Positions 34,500-47,298 are shown, numbered from the stretch's first letter. The stretch: DNA of 64,000 nt from Undaria pinnatifida (GCA_012845835.1 JABAKD010000023.1:21298203-21362202), one strand, 5' to 3'. Made by a program: numbers and translations. The notes: generated from the letters alone by a model not told the origin.

Positions 34500-34665
34500 A
34501 AATATATTTTTCCCCAGCAACTAATTTTCTTAAGGAACTTCGGGACGGTTCTCATCCCCGGCAACTAATTTTCTTTTCGGCAATTACGGGCTAAGAAGGG
34601 CTGAGAGGGGGGAGGATATGCCGAGCGAGACCTCCGAAGGAGTCGGGGTTTAAGTAATCAAGTCA
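34500..34665 (-). repeat. 5'-end fragment of the hairpin-ended Cys-rich-gene element
   Basis: Matches the 5' end of copies A to C: GGAACTTCGGGACGGTTCT, then GGCAATTACGGGCT, then a GCCGAGCGAGACCTCCGA block, ending TAAGTAATCAAGTC. Only the first ~170 bp are present; a short part is duplicated at its left edge. Confidence 0.8.
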
Positions 34666-34789
34666 ATTTACCGCAGCAGTGACGCGATGACATTTACCGT
34701 CACTGGGGACGAGCTCCACCATATCACCACAGCCGCTACGAGTCCTAATCACTAACGGCCCTAGTCTACAGCCTTAGCATAGTACTGTT

Positions 34790-34935
34790 AATATTCTGGC
34801 CTTGCAGTGTATATACTACTAGAATACTACTATCACTACTACCGCTGATACTACTACGACTACTACTACCTGTACTAGTAGTACTACTACACTACTACTG
34901 CTGCTGATGCTGCTGCTATACTGCACTCTACTACT
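34790..34935 (+). repeat. ACT/CTG triplet-rich stretch
   Basis: Interrupted runs of TACTAC and CTGCTG triplets; simple sequence. Confidence 0.8.
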
Positions 34936-35159
34936 AACCCTAATTGCTATTGCTCGGAGATTACGATACCACTTTATATACTGTTCAAACTATTAATAGT
35001 GGTGTAAAGTGCGACTGCTACGGAACGGATGAGGCGGGTGGCAACGGGCGGGGGAGGGGGGGGGTCGCTGGGTGGGGGGGAATGCAACAGAGGGGGGAAA
35101 GGGGGAACGAATACATATATGCGTACAAGTATACATTTTTAAAACAGGAGATCAACGGC

Positions 35160-36410
35160 GCGGAGGGGGGAAGGGGTGGCGAGTTGAGGCAATGAGTCTA
35201 GGAAGGACGGGGCGAGCAGGATAGACTTCACGACCCGGCCGGGGGGCAGCGCGGCAGTGGGGCCGCGCAAAGGAAAGGGGGGGGGGGGTGCGGCAACGGG
35301 GCGCACACAACCAGATCGGGAAAGAACGCGGCGACGGGGCCGCGCAGATCGACGGCGGGTTCAAACAAATGAGGGGTGCGAGGCAAAGGGCGCACGCAAA
35401 GGGTGGAGGGAGAGGGTGTGCGGTAATGAGAGCGTACACGACACGGCCGGGGGGAAGCACGGCAATGGGGCCGCGCAAATAAATGGGGGTGGGGTGTGCA
35501 GAAACGGGTCCGCACACGACGATCAGGCCGGCAGGGGACGCGGCATCGAGGGCCGCGCAGAGCGACGGCGGCCAGGCCGCGGGCTCAAACAAACGGGGGG
35601 TGCGCGACAAAGGGGTCGCGGAAAAGGGGGCGGGGGTTCACGGCAACGAGACCGTGCACGACCCGGCCGGGGGGCGGCGCGGCAATGGAGCCGCGCCAAG
35701 AAATGGGGGGGGGTGTGGGGCAACGGGGCAGCACACGATCAGGTCGGGAGGGGACGCGGCAACGGGGCCGTGCAGAGCGACGGCGGCCCGGCCGCGGGCT
35801 CAAACAAACGGGGGGTGCGCGACAAAGGGGTCGCGAAAAAGGGGGGAGGGAGGCCGTACACGACCCGACCGGGGGGGGAGCGCGACAATGGGGCCGCGCA
35901 AAGAAATGGCGGGGGGGGTGTGCGGCAACGGGGCAGCACACGATCAGATCGGGAAGGAACGCAGCAACGGGGCCGTGCAGAGCGACGGCGGCCAGGCCGC
36001 GGGCTCAAACAAACGGGGGGTGCGCGACAAAGGGGTCGCGCAAAAAGGGGGGGGGGTGTACGGCAACGAGGCCGTGCACGACCCGGCCGGGGGGGGAGCG
36101 CGGCAACGGGACCGCGCAAAGAAAGTGGGGGGAAGGGCGCGGCAACGGGGTCGCGCACGTTCCGGCCGGTGGGAACGCGGCAACGGGGCCGCGAAAAGGA
36201 AGGGGGCGGGAGTGGGCGGCGAGGGGGCCGTACACGACCAAGGGGGGGGGGGCACGCGGCAACGGGGCCGCGCGGAAAAAATAAAATAAAAGGGGGGGGG
36301 GGGGGGGGGGTGGGCGGCAAGGGACCGTACAAAACCAGTGGGGGGGGGGGCGCGGCGACGGGGCTGCGCAAAGGAAAAGGGAGTGAGCGGGCGACAACGG
36401 GGCCGCACAC
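35160..36410 (+). repeat. G-rich tandem array 1
   Basis: Degenerate units of about 60 to 70 bp with the core GGCAACGGGGCC, then a GCGCA or GTACACGACC block, then a run of 6 to 20 G. Strong strand asymmetry leaves three plus frames open (up to 456 codons) and long proline-rich minus frames. I judge none to be a real protein. Confidence 0.85.
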
Positions 36411-36449
36411 GCTCAGGAACGGGGAGCTTTCGGTAACGGGGCCGGGGGA

Positions 36450-37050
36450 GTGGGGCGTAGAGAAGGAGCTACGCACGGGGGGGGAAGGACAGAGCGTGGC
36501 CACGGGGCTGCGCACGAGTTCAAGGGCGAGGAACGGGAGGCGGTCCGAAGGTGGAGGAGCTCAATGGGGCGCCTGGGGAGAACAGGGGAGGACGCAGACA
36601 AAAGAGATCGACTGTTGGGAGTCGTGACTAGGTTGGGAGAAGAGATGCCACTAAGGAAAGGAAGGGACGTAGGGAAGGTGGTGTGGGCGTTAGGTGGGGA
36701 GCTGCTCGCACGACATATTGACGTAGAGCGCGTGAAGATTTTTTCGGGGAACGACACAAGGTCGACCAGTTCGCACGGCTAGAACAGATAGCGAGGGTAG
36801 GCGTGCCGATGGATGTGGGACCAGGAGGTAATTTTGAGCGGGAACTGGCACACGGGAACCATAGCAGCGCCAGAAAACACATGACCGACGTGTGGGAGAC
36901 CGCAGTGGGAGACGTCAAGAAAGGGAGAGTGATCGTGATGCCGGTGAGAGTAGCGCGGGTAGCGCACGCGGAGGGAGGGGGGAATCTACGGCAATGAGAC
37001 TGAACATGAAACGAGTGGTAGCGTCCGCGACGGGGCCGTGACCGGGATGG
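36450..37050 (+). pseudogene. Decayed retroelement coding, reverse transcriptase N-terminal-like
   Basis: Frame 36803-36997 reads GPGGNFERELAHGNHSSARK, then VWETAVGDVKKGRVIV. I recognise this style from the segment just before the RT core of DIRS-like elements (GNH-S, then D-x-x-x-GR). The frame ahead of it (36600-36782, DRLLGVVTRLGEEM) is related to 39190-39240. Frames do not join, so this is a relic. Confidence 0.4.
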
Positions 37051-37229
37051 GGGAGGCAAGTGCCCCTAGGGGGGAGCGAGAAGGAGGAGAAACACGCCAA
37101 GAGGGTTCGCGAACGGGGGTTCGCGGACGAAGTGTACGGGAAAAGGGCCGCACATGACCAGGGAGGGGAAGCGAGTGGTAATGGCGCCGAAGGGAGGCGG
37201 GGGAAAAGGGCTGACGGGGAGGGTGATGT

Positions 37230-38820
37230 GTGCGGCAATGGGGCCGTTCGCGACCTTGTCGGGGGGCGCGGCAACGAGGCCGCGCAAGAAAGAGGGGAGG
37301 TGTGCGGCAACAGGGCCGTACACGACCTTGTCGGGGGTTGGATGCGGCAACGGGGCCGTACACGACCTTGTCGGGGGTAGGATGCGGCAATGGGGCCGCG
37401 CAAGAAGGGGGGGGGGGGGGGGTGCGGCAACGGGGCCGTTCACGACCTGGTCGGGGGGCGCGGCTACGGGGCCGCGCAAGAAAGGGGGGGTGTGCGGCAA
37501 CAGGGACGTACAAGACCTTGTCGGGGGCGGGATGCGGCAACGGGGCCGCGCAAGAAAGGGGGAGGTGTGCGACAACGGGGTCACGCACGAACAGGCGGGG
37601 TGGGGACACGGCAACGGGGCCGAGCAAAGGGGGAGGGGGGGTGCGCAACGGCCGTACACGACCAAGCGGGGGAAGAAACGCAGAAACGGGGCCGCGTAAA
37701 CAAGGGGGGGGGTAGGAGCGGCAACGGGACCGTACACGACCTGGTCGGGGTTGGGACGCGGCAACGGGGCGGCGCAAGAAGGGGGGAGAGGTGTGCGGCA
37801 GCGTGGCTGTACTTCACCAGGATGTGGGGGGAACGCGGAAACGGGGCCGCGCAAAGAAGGAGGGGGGCGGGGGGGAGGGGGGGGAGGAAGGGGCTGCAAC
37901 AGGGCCGTACACGAAGAAGCCGCTCGGCGGCGTGAACGTGGCATCGTGGGGGGGAAGGGGGGTGCTGCAACGGGGTCGTACACGACAAGGCACGGGAGAT
38001 AATGCGGCAAGGAGTCCGCACAAATAAGGGAGGGGTGGGGATGTGGTAACGGGGCCGTACGCAACCAGGCTTGGGGAGGGGCGCGGCAAGGAGACCGCGC
38101 AAACAGGGGGGGGGGGGGGGGGGCAACGGGGTCGTTCACGACCTTGCCGGGCGGGGGGGCGCACGACCTGGTCAGGGGGGGGACGCAGCAACGGCGCCGC
38201 GCAAAAAGGAGGGAGAGCTGTGCGGCAGCGGGGCCATACACGACCTTGTCGGGGGTAGGATGTGGCAACGGGGCCGCGCAAGAAAGGGGGGGATATATGC
38301 GGCAACGGGGCCGTTCACGACCTGGTCAGCGGGCGTGGCAACGGGGACGCGCAAGAAATGCGGGGAGGTGTGCGTCAACGGGCCGTACACGACCTTGTCG
38401 GGGGTGGGATGCGGCAATGGGGCCGCGCAAGAAGCGGGGAGAGGCGTGCGACAACGGGGTCATGCACGCCCAGGCGGGGGGGGGACACGGCGACGGGGCT
38501 GCGCAAACAAGGGGGGGGGGGGGGGGGGGGGCTGCGGCAACGGGCCGTACACGACCAAGCGGGGGAAGGAACGCGGAAACGGGGCCGCGTAAACTAGGAA
38601 GGGGGGAGGGGCGGCAGCGGGGCCGTACACGACCTGGTCGGGGGGGGGGGGCGCGGCAAGGGGCCGCGCAAGGAGGGGGAATGGGTGTGCGGCAGCGTGG
38701 CCGTACACGACCAGGGGAGGGGGGGACGCGGCAACGGGGCCGTACACGACCAGGCAGGGGGGGAATGTGACAACGAAGCCGCGCAAGAGGGGGACGGGGG
38801 GGGTGGTTGCGGAACCTGGG
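37230..38820 (+). repeat. G-rich tandem array 2
   Basis: Same unit type as array 1, here with GTACACGACCTTGTCGGGGG as the commonest block. Poly-G runs reach about 20 (for example 38505-38530). Long frames on both strands are compositional. Confidence 0.85.
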
Positions 38821-39119
38821 ACGTAAATGACCAGACGAGGGGAGAACGCGTCAGAGGGGCCACACAGAACGGGGGACGACGAGGCAAAGAAAAGGGGGCT
38901 GAGGGGCGACTAGGGAGAACGGCCACGACAGGGAAAGAGCGGAAAAAGGGGTCGCGCAAAGAGAAAGGGGGGAGTGAGCAGCAACGGGATCGCACACGCT
39001 CATGGAAGGTGAGCCTGCGGCAACGGGGCCAAAGGGGTGAGGCGTGGAAAGGGAGCCATTTGGCATAGAGGAGCGAAAGAGCGCAGCAACGGAACCGCGC
39101 ACGAGCTGAACAACGCAGA

Positions 39120-39613
39120 ACGGCAGGCGCCCCTACTGTGGAGGGGCGCTATGGAGCGCCTAGGGAAGACAGGGGGAAGACGCAGATGAAACGAGATCGA
39201 CGGTTGGGGGTCGTGGCTGATTTGGGGGGAGAGATGTGGATGAATATAGGAGTGGGCTTGGGGATGGTGGGGTTGGCGTTGGGAGGGGTGCGGTGGCTTC
39301 TGCAGCTGAGCAAGCTGCATCTGAATGGGCAAGAGAAACGGGGGAGGGGGGGGGGGGGTTCGTGACGCGGTTCAAGATGGAGCTTGTGGAGTTGGGGGAA
39401 GAGGTGCGGACGCAGGCGCTGAGGCTGAAGCGGAGGGTGAACACGTGCCCGACGGCGGAAGAGGTCGGGCCCCTACCAGTACCGGATTTCAAAGCAACGC
39501 GGGCGTGGCTCGACGTGGCGCCCCTATACATAGAAGGGGGGGTGCGAGGGAGGGCTGGGGGAGGGAGAAAGGGGGGGGGGGGGGGGTGCGAAGAGGGCAG
39601 CCGGTGGGGGTAA
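39120..39613 (+). pseudogene. Decayed coding upstream of the recombinase
   Basis: Frames contain RDRRLGVVADLGGEM (second copy of the 36.6 kb segment) and FKMELVELGEEVRTQALRLK with HVP/NTCPTAEEVGP after it. The composition is protein-like and interrupted by poly-G insertions (39340-39358, 39570-39587). Probably the N-terminal part of the same element's polyprotein. Confidence 0.4.
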
Positions 39614-39681
39614 GCGGGGCGGGGAGGGATGGGTGTAGCAGGAGAATGCAAAGGAGTGGCGGTTAACGTTTATAACGAGCA

Positions 39682-40594
39682 GTGGGGGGGCTGTCTCTGC
39701 CGCTGCAGCACTTCAGGATTCAGGCAGTGAAGAAAGGAATCAGGAGGGCGCATGCGGAGGCGGGGAACCAGGCACGGGTAAGGAGGCCGCTGGCGTGGGA
39801 GATGATCAGAGTGATGGAGGAGAGTATCGGCGCGTGGGGGGTAGGGGGGAGAATCGTGTGGATCGGGATGGCACTAACGTATCAGCTGCTGCTGAGGGCC
39901 TCGGAACTATTTGCGGAGGAAAGGGGAAAGGTGTATGTGGTTTACTGCTTGAGGAGGGGAGATATGGCTTTCTTCGAGAAAGGGGTGCAGCTGGGACCGG
40001 GAGGAAAGGAAGCCGCGGATACGGTGGAGATCTGTCTCAAGGGGGGGAAGGGAGACCAGGGGAGAAAAGGCGCGGTAGCCGTGATAACAAAAGGATTTGG
40101 GGGGGTCGGGGGGGGGTGGAAGGGAACGTGGTGGACCTGATGGCGGAGCTAGTAGGCTACTACGGGAGGACGGTTCCGGGGGGGGAAACGCCCCGCTCAT
40201 GACATACAGGGGCGGGGGAAGATGGAAGGTATAGACGAAAGGGCAAGCGACGTTTTGCTTAAGGAGCGGGCTGGAGAAAGTGAGGAGGAAATGGAAGAAG
40301 CAAGGGAAGGGGGCAGTGGGAGACCTGGTTCCAGAGGAATTCGCGCTGCACTCTGGAAGGATAGGGGGAGCGACACAGAGGCTGGCGGAGATGGAAGCAC
40401 AGCCGTGGGTGATCCAGAGAGAAGGAAGGTTGGTGTCGCAGGCATTCATGGGGTACGTGAGATCGAATATGGAAGACCCCCTTTGGGTGTCAAGGATATT
40501 GGTAGGGAGGTCAGGAGCGCCGGGCAGACAGCCGGGGCAAGGGACGGGATCGAGGGGGGGGCGGGGGGCATCGGGGGCGAGGGTAGAATAGGGT
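39682..40594 (+). pseudogene. Tyrosine recombinase (DIRS/Crypton type), frameshifted
   Basis: The family integrates circular DNA through a catalytic R-K-H-R-(H/W)-Y set. First frame (39682-40140): LLRASELFAE carries the first Arg (about 39895), then CLRRGDMAFF and a Lys-rich VEICLKGGKGDQG hairpin. Second frame (from 40280): FALHSGRIGGATQ supplies H-x-x-R (His 40349, Arg 40358), then VIQREGRLVSQAF with Leu where the family usually has Trp, and the nucleophile Tyr in MGYVRSN (40454). A frameshift between 40140 and 40280 inactivates it. With the RT-like relic at 36.8 kb, a DIRS-like retroelement is the best guess. Confidence 0.75.
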
Positions 40595-40599
40595 AGGCG

Positions 40600-41090
40600 C
40601 GGGCGTAGAACGCGGCTTCCGAATGGGCTTCTGGTTGTTGAGGTTATCTGTCGGGGAGGGGGGCAGGTCAGCTGCGTACAATAGCTGGGAGAGGGAGCGG
40701 GGGAGGGAGAGGGGGGCAAGGAAAACCGGACGAGGGTGAGCCGTCAGTTTCCACCCCCCCCCATCCTCCCCCGCGGGGCGGGGGAACACCATGATATTAA
40801 TGAACACGCATATTTTCGTGAAGAGGAGACCAAAATCGCGATTTTGAGTGTTTAGAGTCAAATTATGCGCACCTGGAGTTTTATACGCGTGCCGGAAATC
40901 GCGATATTTTCGCGACCTGTGGTCCGCAAAACACAACCCAAGTGCGAAAAATCAAACAGGGCTTTTTTTTCCCCATTGCGATTTTTAATGTTTTTTTTCG
41001 TTGAGTAGAACCAGTATTCCTGACAGACTGGCAGGATTGGACACGCCCCGGAAAACACGTACCTACCCACACGAAGCTTGCTTCTCCACG
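40600..41090. other. Unassigned sequence
   Basis: No gene. The stretch 40835-41000 has AT-rich words around CGCGATTTT that loosely resemble 53150-53290. Confidence 0.35.
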
Positions 41091-41095
41091 ATACC

Positions 41096-41607
41096 TGTCA
41101 CGAATCGGAACCTAGGGGAGTCAGTCTGGAATCAGGGTGAGACATGCGAGGATCTTTATGGCGAAGCAGACGAGAGTATCTAGCCTACTAGCATCGCAAG
41201 GTCCACACATGGGCTATATCTGTAGCACGCCTCAGGTATTCATAATGACTGCCCTCCGGAGGACCGATACGACCGAGTTCAGAAGGCGCTTGTGCGTTCC
41301 TCGGAGAAAGAGAGCAAGTCCCTTGTGCAGGTGCTCAAGATGTGAAGCTTCCCAAGAAAATAGTGTGAAAATGATAACTTGATTGCTTATCCGAAGGTCT
41401 ATGAACGTGAACCCAAGGAATTGTGGAAGGGTTGGTTGGTTGATTGAAGTGAAGAAGTGAAGTGAAGTGGGTAAAAAGGGAAGTTGTGAAGTGTCCGGGT
41501 GGGGCAGCCACACCCAACTTAGGGAGGGGACGTAAATATCGCGGCCCCTACTATCACGAAAACGCCTCTGTCATAGCAACTCTTGAAACTGTCACAGAAC
41601 CGTAATA
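41096..41607 (-). repeat. 3' LTR of the outer element
   Basis: TGTCACGAATCGG to CCGTAATA (mutated from TAACA). Differs from its partner by a 2-bp indel and scattered substitutions. Confidence 0.85.
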
Positions 41608-42198
41608 TTCCCCTTAGCACAATGCGATGACAAGAGCAATATGCTATAGCAATCCTGTGACTGTATAGCCAAGGGTACAGAGCCGCAAAGCTCTTTACAG
41701 AAATAATGACCTCGAGGATAGGCTAACAAACCGTAAACACAGGGGCCACAAGAGGGAAATCCTCGATAAAACCCTTCCCCCTGCCTTTTCACTGCGTATT
41801 TGATCACCTGACCACTATTCAATGGCTAAAAGTCCGTATGTGAACGAAATTAACGTGCACGAAAGCAGCACGCAACTGCACGGAACTGACTCGTCTACTC
41901 CTTTTTGAGTCTGCCCACATACAAAATAATTTCCGTCAAAATGCAACGTCGGTAACTCAGCAACATATCGCAAAAAGAACAAAAGCACGCAATATCGGTA
42001 GCTCAATAACATACCGCAAAAAGAAGAAAAGCACGACGGGCAAAGAAATCCTAAACCTTTGGCAAGAGCGGAACTCCGATGCCAGGTATCAAAGCAAAAA
42101 AAAGAAGAATGTGACACAATAAACCGCAAACAAAATAAACGGCTGAAGGTCGAGGATAAGTATGTAGCCCTCACCAAACAACCACTCACGTTCACTGC

Positions 42199-42440
42199 GC
42201 CGACGACGCCAATTGTAGTGGTACTCCGAGTGGGGGATGCGTGGTTGGTCGGTGTTGGGAAGCGTGCTCCTCATGGGTTCCGGTGCACTTGTTTGGTCTC
42301 TCCTCACGGCTCGCTGGATAGACTCAAAGCTTATACATTATTTCCGCTACATTGAACTCTAGAAGACAGACAAAACAGGCCCTTGGCACATGGGAGCGCA
42401 GGGCAAGGTAAGTAGAGCAGTTAGAGCAGGTAGAGCAGGT
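42199..42440 (-). repeat. LTR and primer-site fragment of the TRIM-like family
   Basis: 42214 onward matches the start of 31794-32362. The preceding GCCGACGACGCCAAT matches 31779-31793 and reads on the minus strand as the TGGCGTCGTCGG primer site. It is truncated after about 230 bp and lies inside the outer LTR element. Confidence 0.75.
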
Positions 42441-45400
42441 AGTGAGATGTGGGGCGTCCTGCTTGTCCCATCATCGTCACCTACATTATCGCCCATCTAT
42501 GATGGCCTTGACGTGAATGTGACATCTAATGTCACGTGGTTTCACCTCAACCATGACATGGCTTCACGTCGAATCTATAAAACTATCCTTCTACGGAGGG
42601 CACTCCATTACAATAGTCCATTTAAATTCAAATCATACCCAAATAGTAAACACGACCCCGTCACTTCCCAAGAGACTGTACCAACAGTCTATCCGACTCT
42701 TCTCAAAGCAGTGCCGATCGTAGAAACAGGGCATACCCCCCATGAGCTGTGAAATGACATCAACGCAGATGCCCAGGGGAAACCCATACAACGAGCAAGA
42801 GCCCGATACAATCCCATTGGTAACTCCGAAACAAAGCCATTACAATCGCAGAAAGATTGTAGCAACACAGCAGTTGAGCCTCCAAAGTAAGTCGAACGAG
42901 GCAAAAAGCAAAACGAAACAACACGGCCAACAACAATCAACACAAAAACAAAGCATAGCAGCCAACACGGCTATCGAAAAATAAAAATAACGAAGCAAAA
43001 CGAAATAACACGGCCAACAATAACCAACACCATAAAAGTGAAGAATTTAGACTGGCAAACCAAGACCGGCCAAGAAGACAAATTACTATGACCAAACACG
43101 TGAATATACGTCTCGCACACCAGAGTAATTTTCTAGATACAGATACCCACACATAACATTCACCCCGCTATCGCAAGAAAGCATCAAAATATTTTTTCGA
43201 TTGAACTACTCCACTCCAAATCGAACAGCTGCCACCAACTGGATGCACCATTCTTCCCCCAACAACTTCTCAACAGGACTCGTGGCCAAAGTGTAACTGA
43301 ACAACTAAAACGAGAAGTAGTAGAAACAGGGTAAGGGTAAGAAACTCTTCGCATTGTCGGCGGACCCATCGCTCTAGCGCAGTCGCGAGTAGCCGGTGTT
43401 GTAGCCCGGCACGTGACTCTTGCGGTCTGGACGAGTAACCCAGGTCCTCACACATGGCGCAGATACCTATTTGGCGGACAGAGACGAGGCGTCGCGACGG
43501 GAAGGAGGCACGGGCAAGGGCTCGGAGCGAAGGAAAGGCGTAGCAGCGCATGGGCAAGGGTTCGAAGCAGAGGAACGGCGGAACAGCGCACGGACCAGAC
43601 TTCAGAGCGAGCGATCGGTGCACGGGCAAGGCTTCGGAACGAAGGAGCATCGCGCGGGCAAGCTTCGGGCCGAGGGAACAGCGCGCGGACGGGAGTTCGG
43701 AACGGGAGAGTGCCACACGCCAGGGTTCGACGCGAGGGAACGGCGTGCGGGGAAGAGCTGGTCTAGATTGGTGTGCTTCCATCGCGTTCGCGTTAGATAT
43801 GCAAGCTTGGTACCCGTCGTTTGGTGTCGGGTGATTCCGTGCCGTGGCAGGCTTCTGACGACGGCGGCACCTCCCCCCCTCACGAGTTGAAAATTCATGG
43901 AAAGAAAGAAACAGAGGGACCATTGTAACGATTGTGGGTACGGACGTTAACGGGACGGCGGTAAATAATGATAAAGCTACTCAGCCGAACAGGGGTTGGG
44001 TTGCCGCCCTCCTTCAGAATTGGAAACGGCAACAAAGGTCCCAACAATAACCGCGGAGCCATTTCTAAAAGACATGCCCCCTCCTGCCAAACAAACACAT
44101 CATATCGAACGGAAGCAACACAAGCACGAAAAAACCAAAACGAAAAGAAAACAAGCGCACGTCGCATAGCAAGGCAGCAACCGCGGCAAAACGCAACAGC
44201 AGAACAGCAGCGGAAAGCAACACAAGGAATGAGTGAACGAACTAACTGAGGAATTAGGTGCGGTATACGAGTCTTTGTACAAACAAAGGAGCGCAAAAGT
44301 ATGTGTGCAATCATGCTATTCTGAGAAGGACATGCGAACCAAAACCACCATCAGTAGAGACAGGCGGAGGCGGTCAGACAGCAACAATAGCAGAAAAAAA
44401 CGGCCTAGCAGCAGAATACATTGCTTGAGAGATGAGTGCAAACGGGAGGGAGTTGACAAATACAGCGGAGCATGCGAGCCTTTCCATACATACGAAGAAA
44501 CGAAACTATGCGTGCGCACATGACATCCGGTTCAATAAAAGAGAACAAGAGATACATAATCAAGCGTCTCTAGTATCCGTGTTGTTGCCTCATCCTAGAG
44601 AGAGCCAACTATGTGGTTACTGCTTGCCGTGTCTGACGACAGCGATGTCCACACCGCAATCATCGCCTGCTGTAGGCGGTGCTCACGGGGCACCCCAAAC
44701 AGTGGAGGAACGAGCAGCGCAAGCAACAACGCGCGACAACAGCAACGGCAGCGACGGCAGAGACACACGTGCAGAAAAAAGGCCTGGGGGTTTCCGCAGC
44801 CAGTACACCCGTGGCGCGCACTCAACCCACTACCCCGCATCACTTCGGACTTATGCTTTTGCTTCTCTTTCATCATTTTTCAGCTCGCTGCCCGGAAAGT
44901 CTAGGGCGGTGGCCTAACCGGGTGTACTGCTGGTTGACTCCCACCTGTGCCATCCGACAACGCCAGAGGGGGCAAGCGGAACTGGAGGGAGCCATGGTGA
45001 GAGCAACGATGCAGACACACTCCAGGGTAGCGTGCTCCCCTGGGTGTGCTGTGGACCCAAAATATCAGCGGATACCGGTCGAAATAGTACAGTCTTACAG
45101 TAGCAATACTACTGCGTTGTAACATGGGATCCACTCGCAAAAAAGTTCCAAGACAATGTTCAAGTGAAAAAAAGAAGAAACAAAAACATACAAAAAAGAC
45201 GAGATAACCGCATGTTGAAAGCGACGCAATTGGGTATCGACGCGGGACGCGTGCAAAGGCGGCACCGTGTCCACCTAACTGCTGCAATGCACCGTGCCCA
45301 ATTGACTTCTGCTGGACAGGCTGGGCTCCCAGGAGCGCGCGCTAAAAGTCGCGCTCACGCGCTCTGAAAAAGAGAAACAAAATGAGTGATGATGCGCTCG

Positions 45401-45541
45401 GAGCACAAAAGATACAGCAGCAGAGGAGCACAAAAGAAGCAGCAGCAGAAAAAGCAGCAAACAGAACCACGACGAGAAACCCAAAACTAGGGGGAGATAC
45501 ACAGGGTGATCACCCGCGAGGGCAAGCGCGTATCTCGGATT
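42440..45541 (-). other. Interior of the outer LTR element, no intact gene
   Basis: Only degenerate frames. A minisatellite of 30- to 40-bp units (TTCGGAACGAAGGA-like, with GGCAAGG and GCGCACGG blocks) at 43480-43760 produces matching Arg-rich and Ser/Pro-rich frames on the two strands. No RT, integrase or protease motif seen. Confidence 0.5.
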
Positions 45542-45977
45542 TGTGAATAGCCTGTGAACACAATGGTTGTGTGAAGGCTCTGTCTTCTATGCGAAGAGAT
45601 GCAGAGGTGGCACCGAAGTGTCTGTTAAGGTCACTTTTGATAAGAAAGATAAAGGATAGTTTGGAAAGGGCGCTTGAGGCCAAAAAGAGAAGAAGAAGAA
45701 AACAGAGAAAGAAGGAAGAGAAGGAGAGTTGGGAGAGTTGGGAGAGTGATCATGGTGGGTTGCATCACCACCTGATCATCACGGAACAATGCCCGTAGTT
45801 CGGTAGAATACAGGGACAACTGGAAAACCTTCACATACTCAAATCTACGTTTACATCAAGGTGACACCGAAGATTCAACGTAAGATTCAACTTAAGATTC
45901 AACTGCATATATATCTTATTCGTGCGAATAGACTGCGCATTAACTTAGATTTGAATCCAAGGTTCATACTTTTAACA
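45542..45977 (-). repeat. 3' LTR of the Copia element
   Basis: Carries an extra TATA relative to the partner (near 45908), which accounts for the 4-bp length difference. Confidence 0.9.
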
Positions 45978-46539
45978 CACCCCCATAATGCGAAGTCAGA
46001 TTGCTAGAGAAGCCTCATACTTGAAAAACAAATTCGTAAAATAATCAAAAACAAATGGGTCTCATATTCGATCCGGTGTATCAACCGCGTCAATATGGAT
46101 GTATCCATGTTATCCACACATTTTACAAAAAAAAAAACCTTACAAAAAGTTACGCTTAGTGTAATTACCAGCGATAAATACCCTACCTAGTAGATAAAAC
46201 GCAAAGATTCGTCTACTGGGTTTTAAACACGCTTTCTGAATTGTGCTATACCAAACAGATAAACAATACTAGCCAAATAAAGAGAATTGTGGACAAGTGT
46301 CCATCACGACAAAATAAAATATTCTCACTATTCAGTTGTTTGTTTAATATACTTACGTACCTTCGCAAAAAGAAAAAAAAAAAAAAAATTAGGAAGCAGG
46401 TAGAACGAGTACTGATAGTACTGTAACAAACTATGGTGGGTGTAATCATAGTCCATCAACGATCTATATCCAAAAAAAAGGAAGAAACAAACAAACAAAC
46501 TAACGAACAAACAAAAGTCGCTGCTGTAAGTTAACCACG

Positions 46540-47290
46540 CCACTTCAATATGATTCTACGATAGGATACGCATATAACGATAAACTGTCTGATACTAATC
46601 GTACGCTGAAGAGCATAAGAGAGACAGTCCTTTGCGAGCCTTTACTCCTAAATGCTGGAATATATACTCGTACGCATTTTCCGGTAGAACATGGCTTCCT
46701 GCTGCACGATCGTTGACATAATAAGTTCATACGACCCATAGTTTCACCTTTACAAATACGTAACTGGCGAGCAGTTGTAACTTTATAGTTGACAAAGAAC
46801 TGCTGCACGAAGTAATATTCTCTACTTGAGTATCAATTTCAACCGTACCCACAATTCCAGCGCCTGTCCCCAATTAATTGTTGACGGGAGTGCCGTTCGG
46901 GTAGCTGTTGATGGAGCTCTTTTGTATAGAAGATCAAGGAGGGCTGAAGAAGCGCTTGGACAGAGACGGGGAGAAAGGTTGTGATGCGATGGGCGCGTGA
47001 TCCTTCCAGTGATCCTTCCCCTTCCTCGGTCCATTGCAGTCTTGTAGCTAATTATGATAGGCCAATCGTTTGTCGATATATTGCCTATTCGGTTTGTGCG
47101 TAACACGCTTCTCCGTCCTCGGTACATCGCGGTTTGTCGGTGATTGAAAAGTCCGATAGCACGCGGTAGAATCCGGTCGTACACCGTACACGGCAGAATC
47201 AGAAACAGGCTTCATTTTTTCCCACTTATGAAACGCCGCAATCTTGTATGGAACTCCATGAAACAATGATTTTTGTGATCATGGAGGTTG
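46540..47290 (-). pseudogene. Possible decayed 3' pol remnant of the Copia element
   Basis: The minus-strand frame at 47266-47048 contains AVYGVRPDSTACYR then RDVPR, which faintly resembles the integrase C-terminal segment of Copia (an F-x-G-Y, GYR, SRDV pattern). The frame at 46808-46545 shows nothing decisive. No RT YVDD motif was found. Confidence 0.25.
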
Positions 47291-47298
47291 CCTGAGAT

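Noticed and set aside
35257-36627. 456-codon Gly/Arg-rich frame, the longest uninterrupted plus-strand frame in the G-rich region
   Set aside because: Two other plus frames and several minus frames are equally open over the same tandem array; composition explains it.
37066-38268. 400-codon proline-rich minus-strand frame
   Set aside because: Complement of G-rich array 2; no domain and overlapping alternative frames.
43270-43923. 217-codon frame
   Set aside because: Lies over a 30-40-bp minisatellite with equally open opposite-strand frames; no retroelement motif.
46246-46543. Phe-rich minus-strand frames
   Set aside because: Produced by A-runs in AT-rich Copia 3' sequence; no RT motif.
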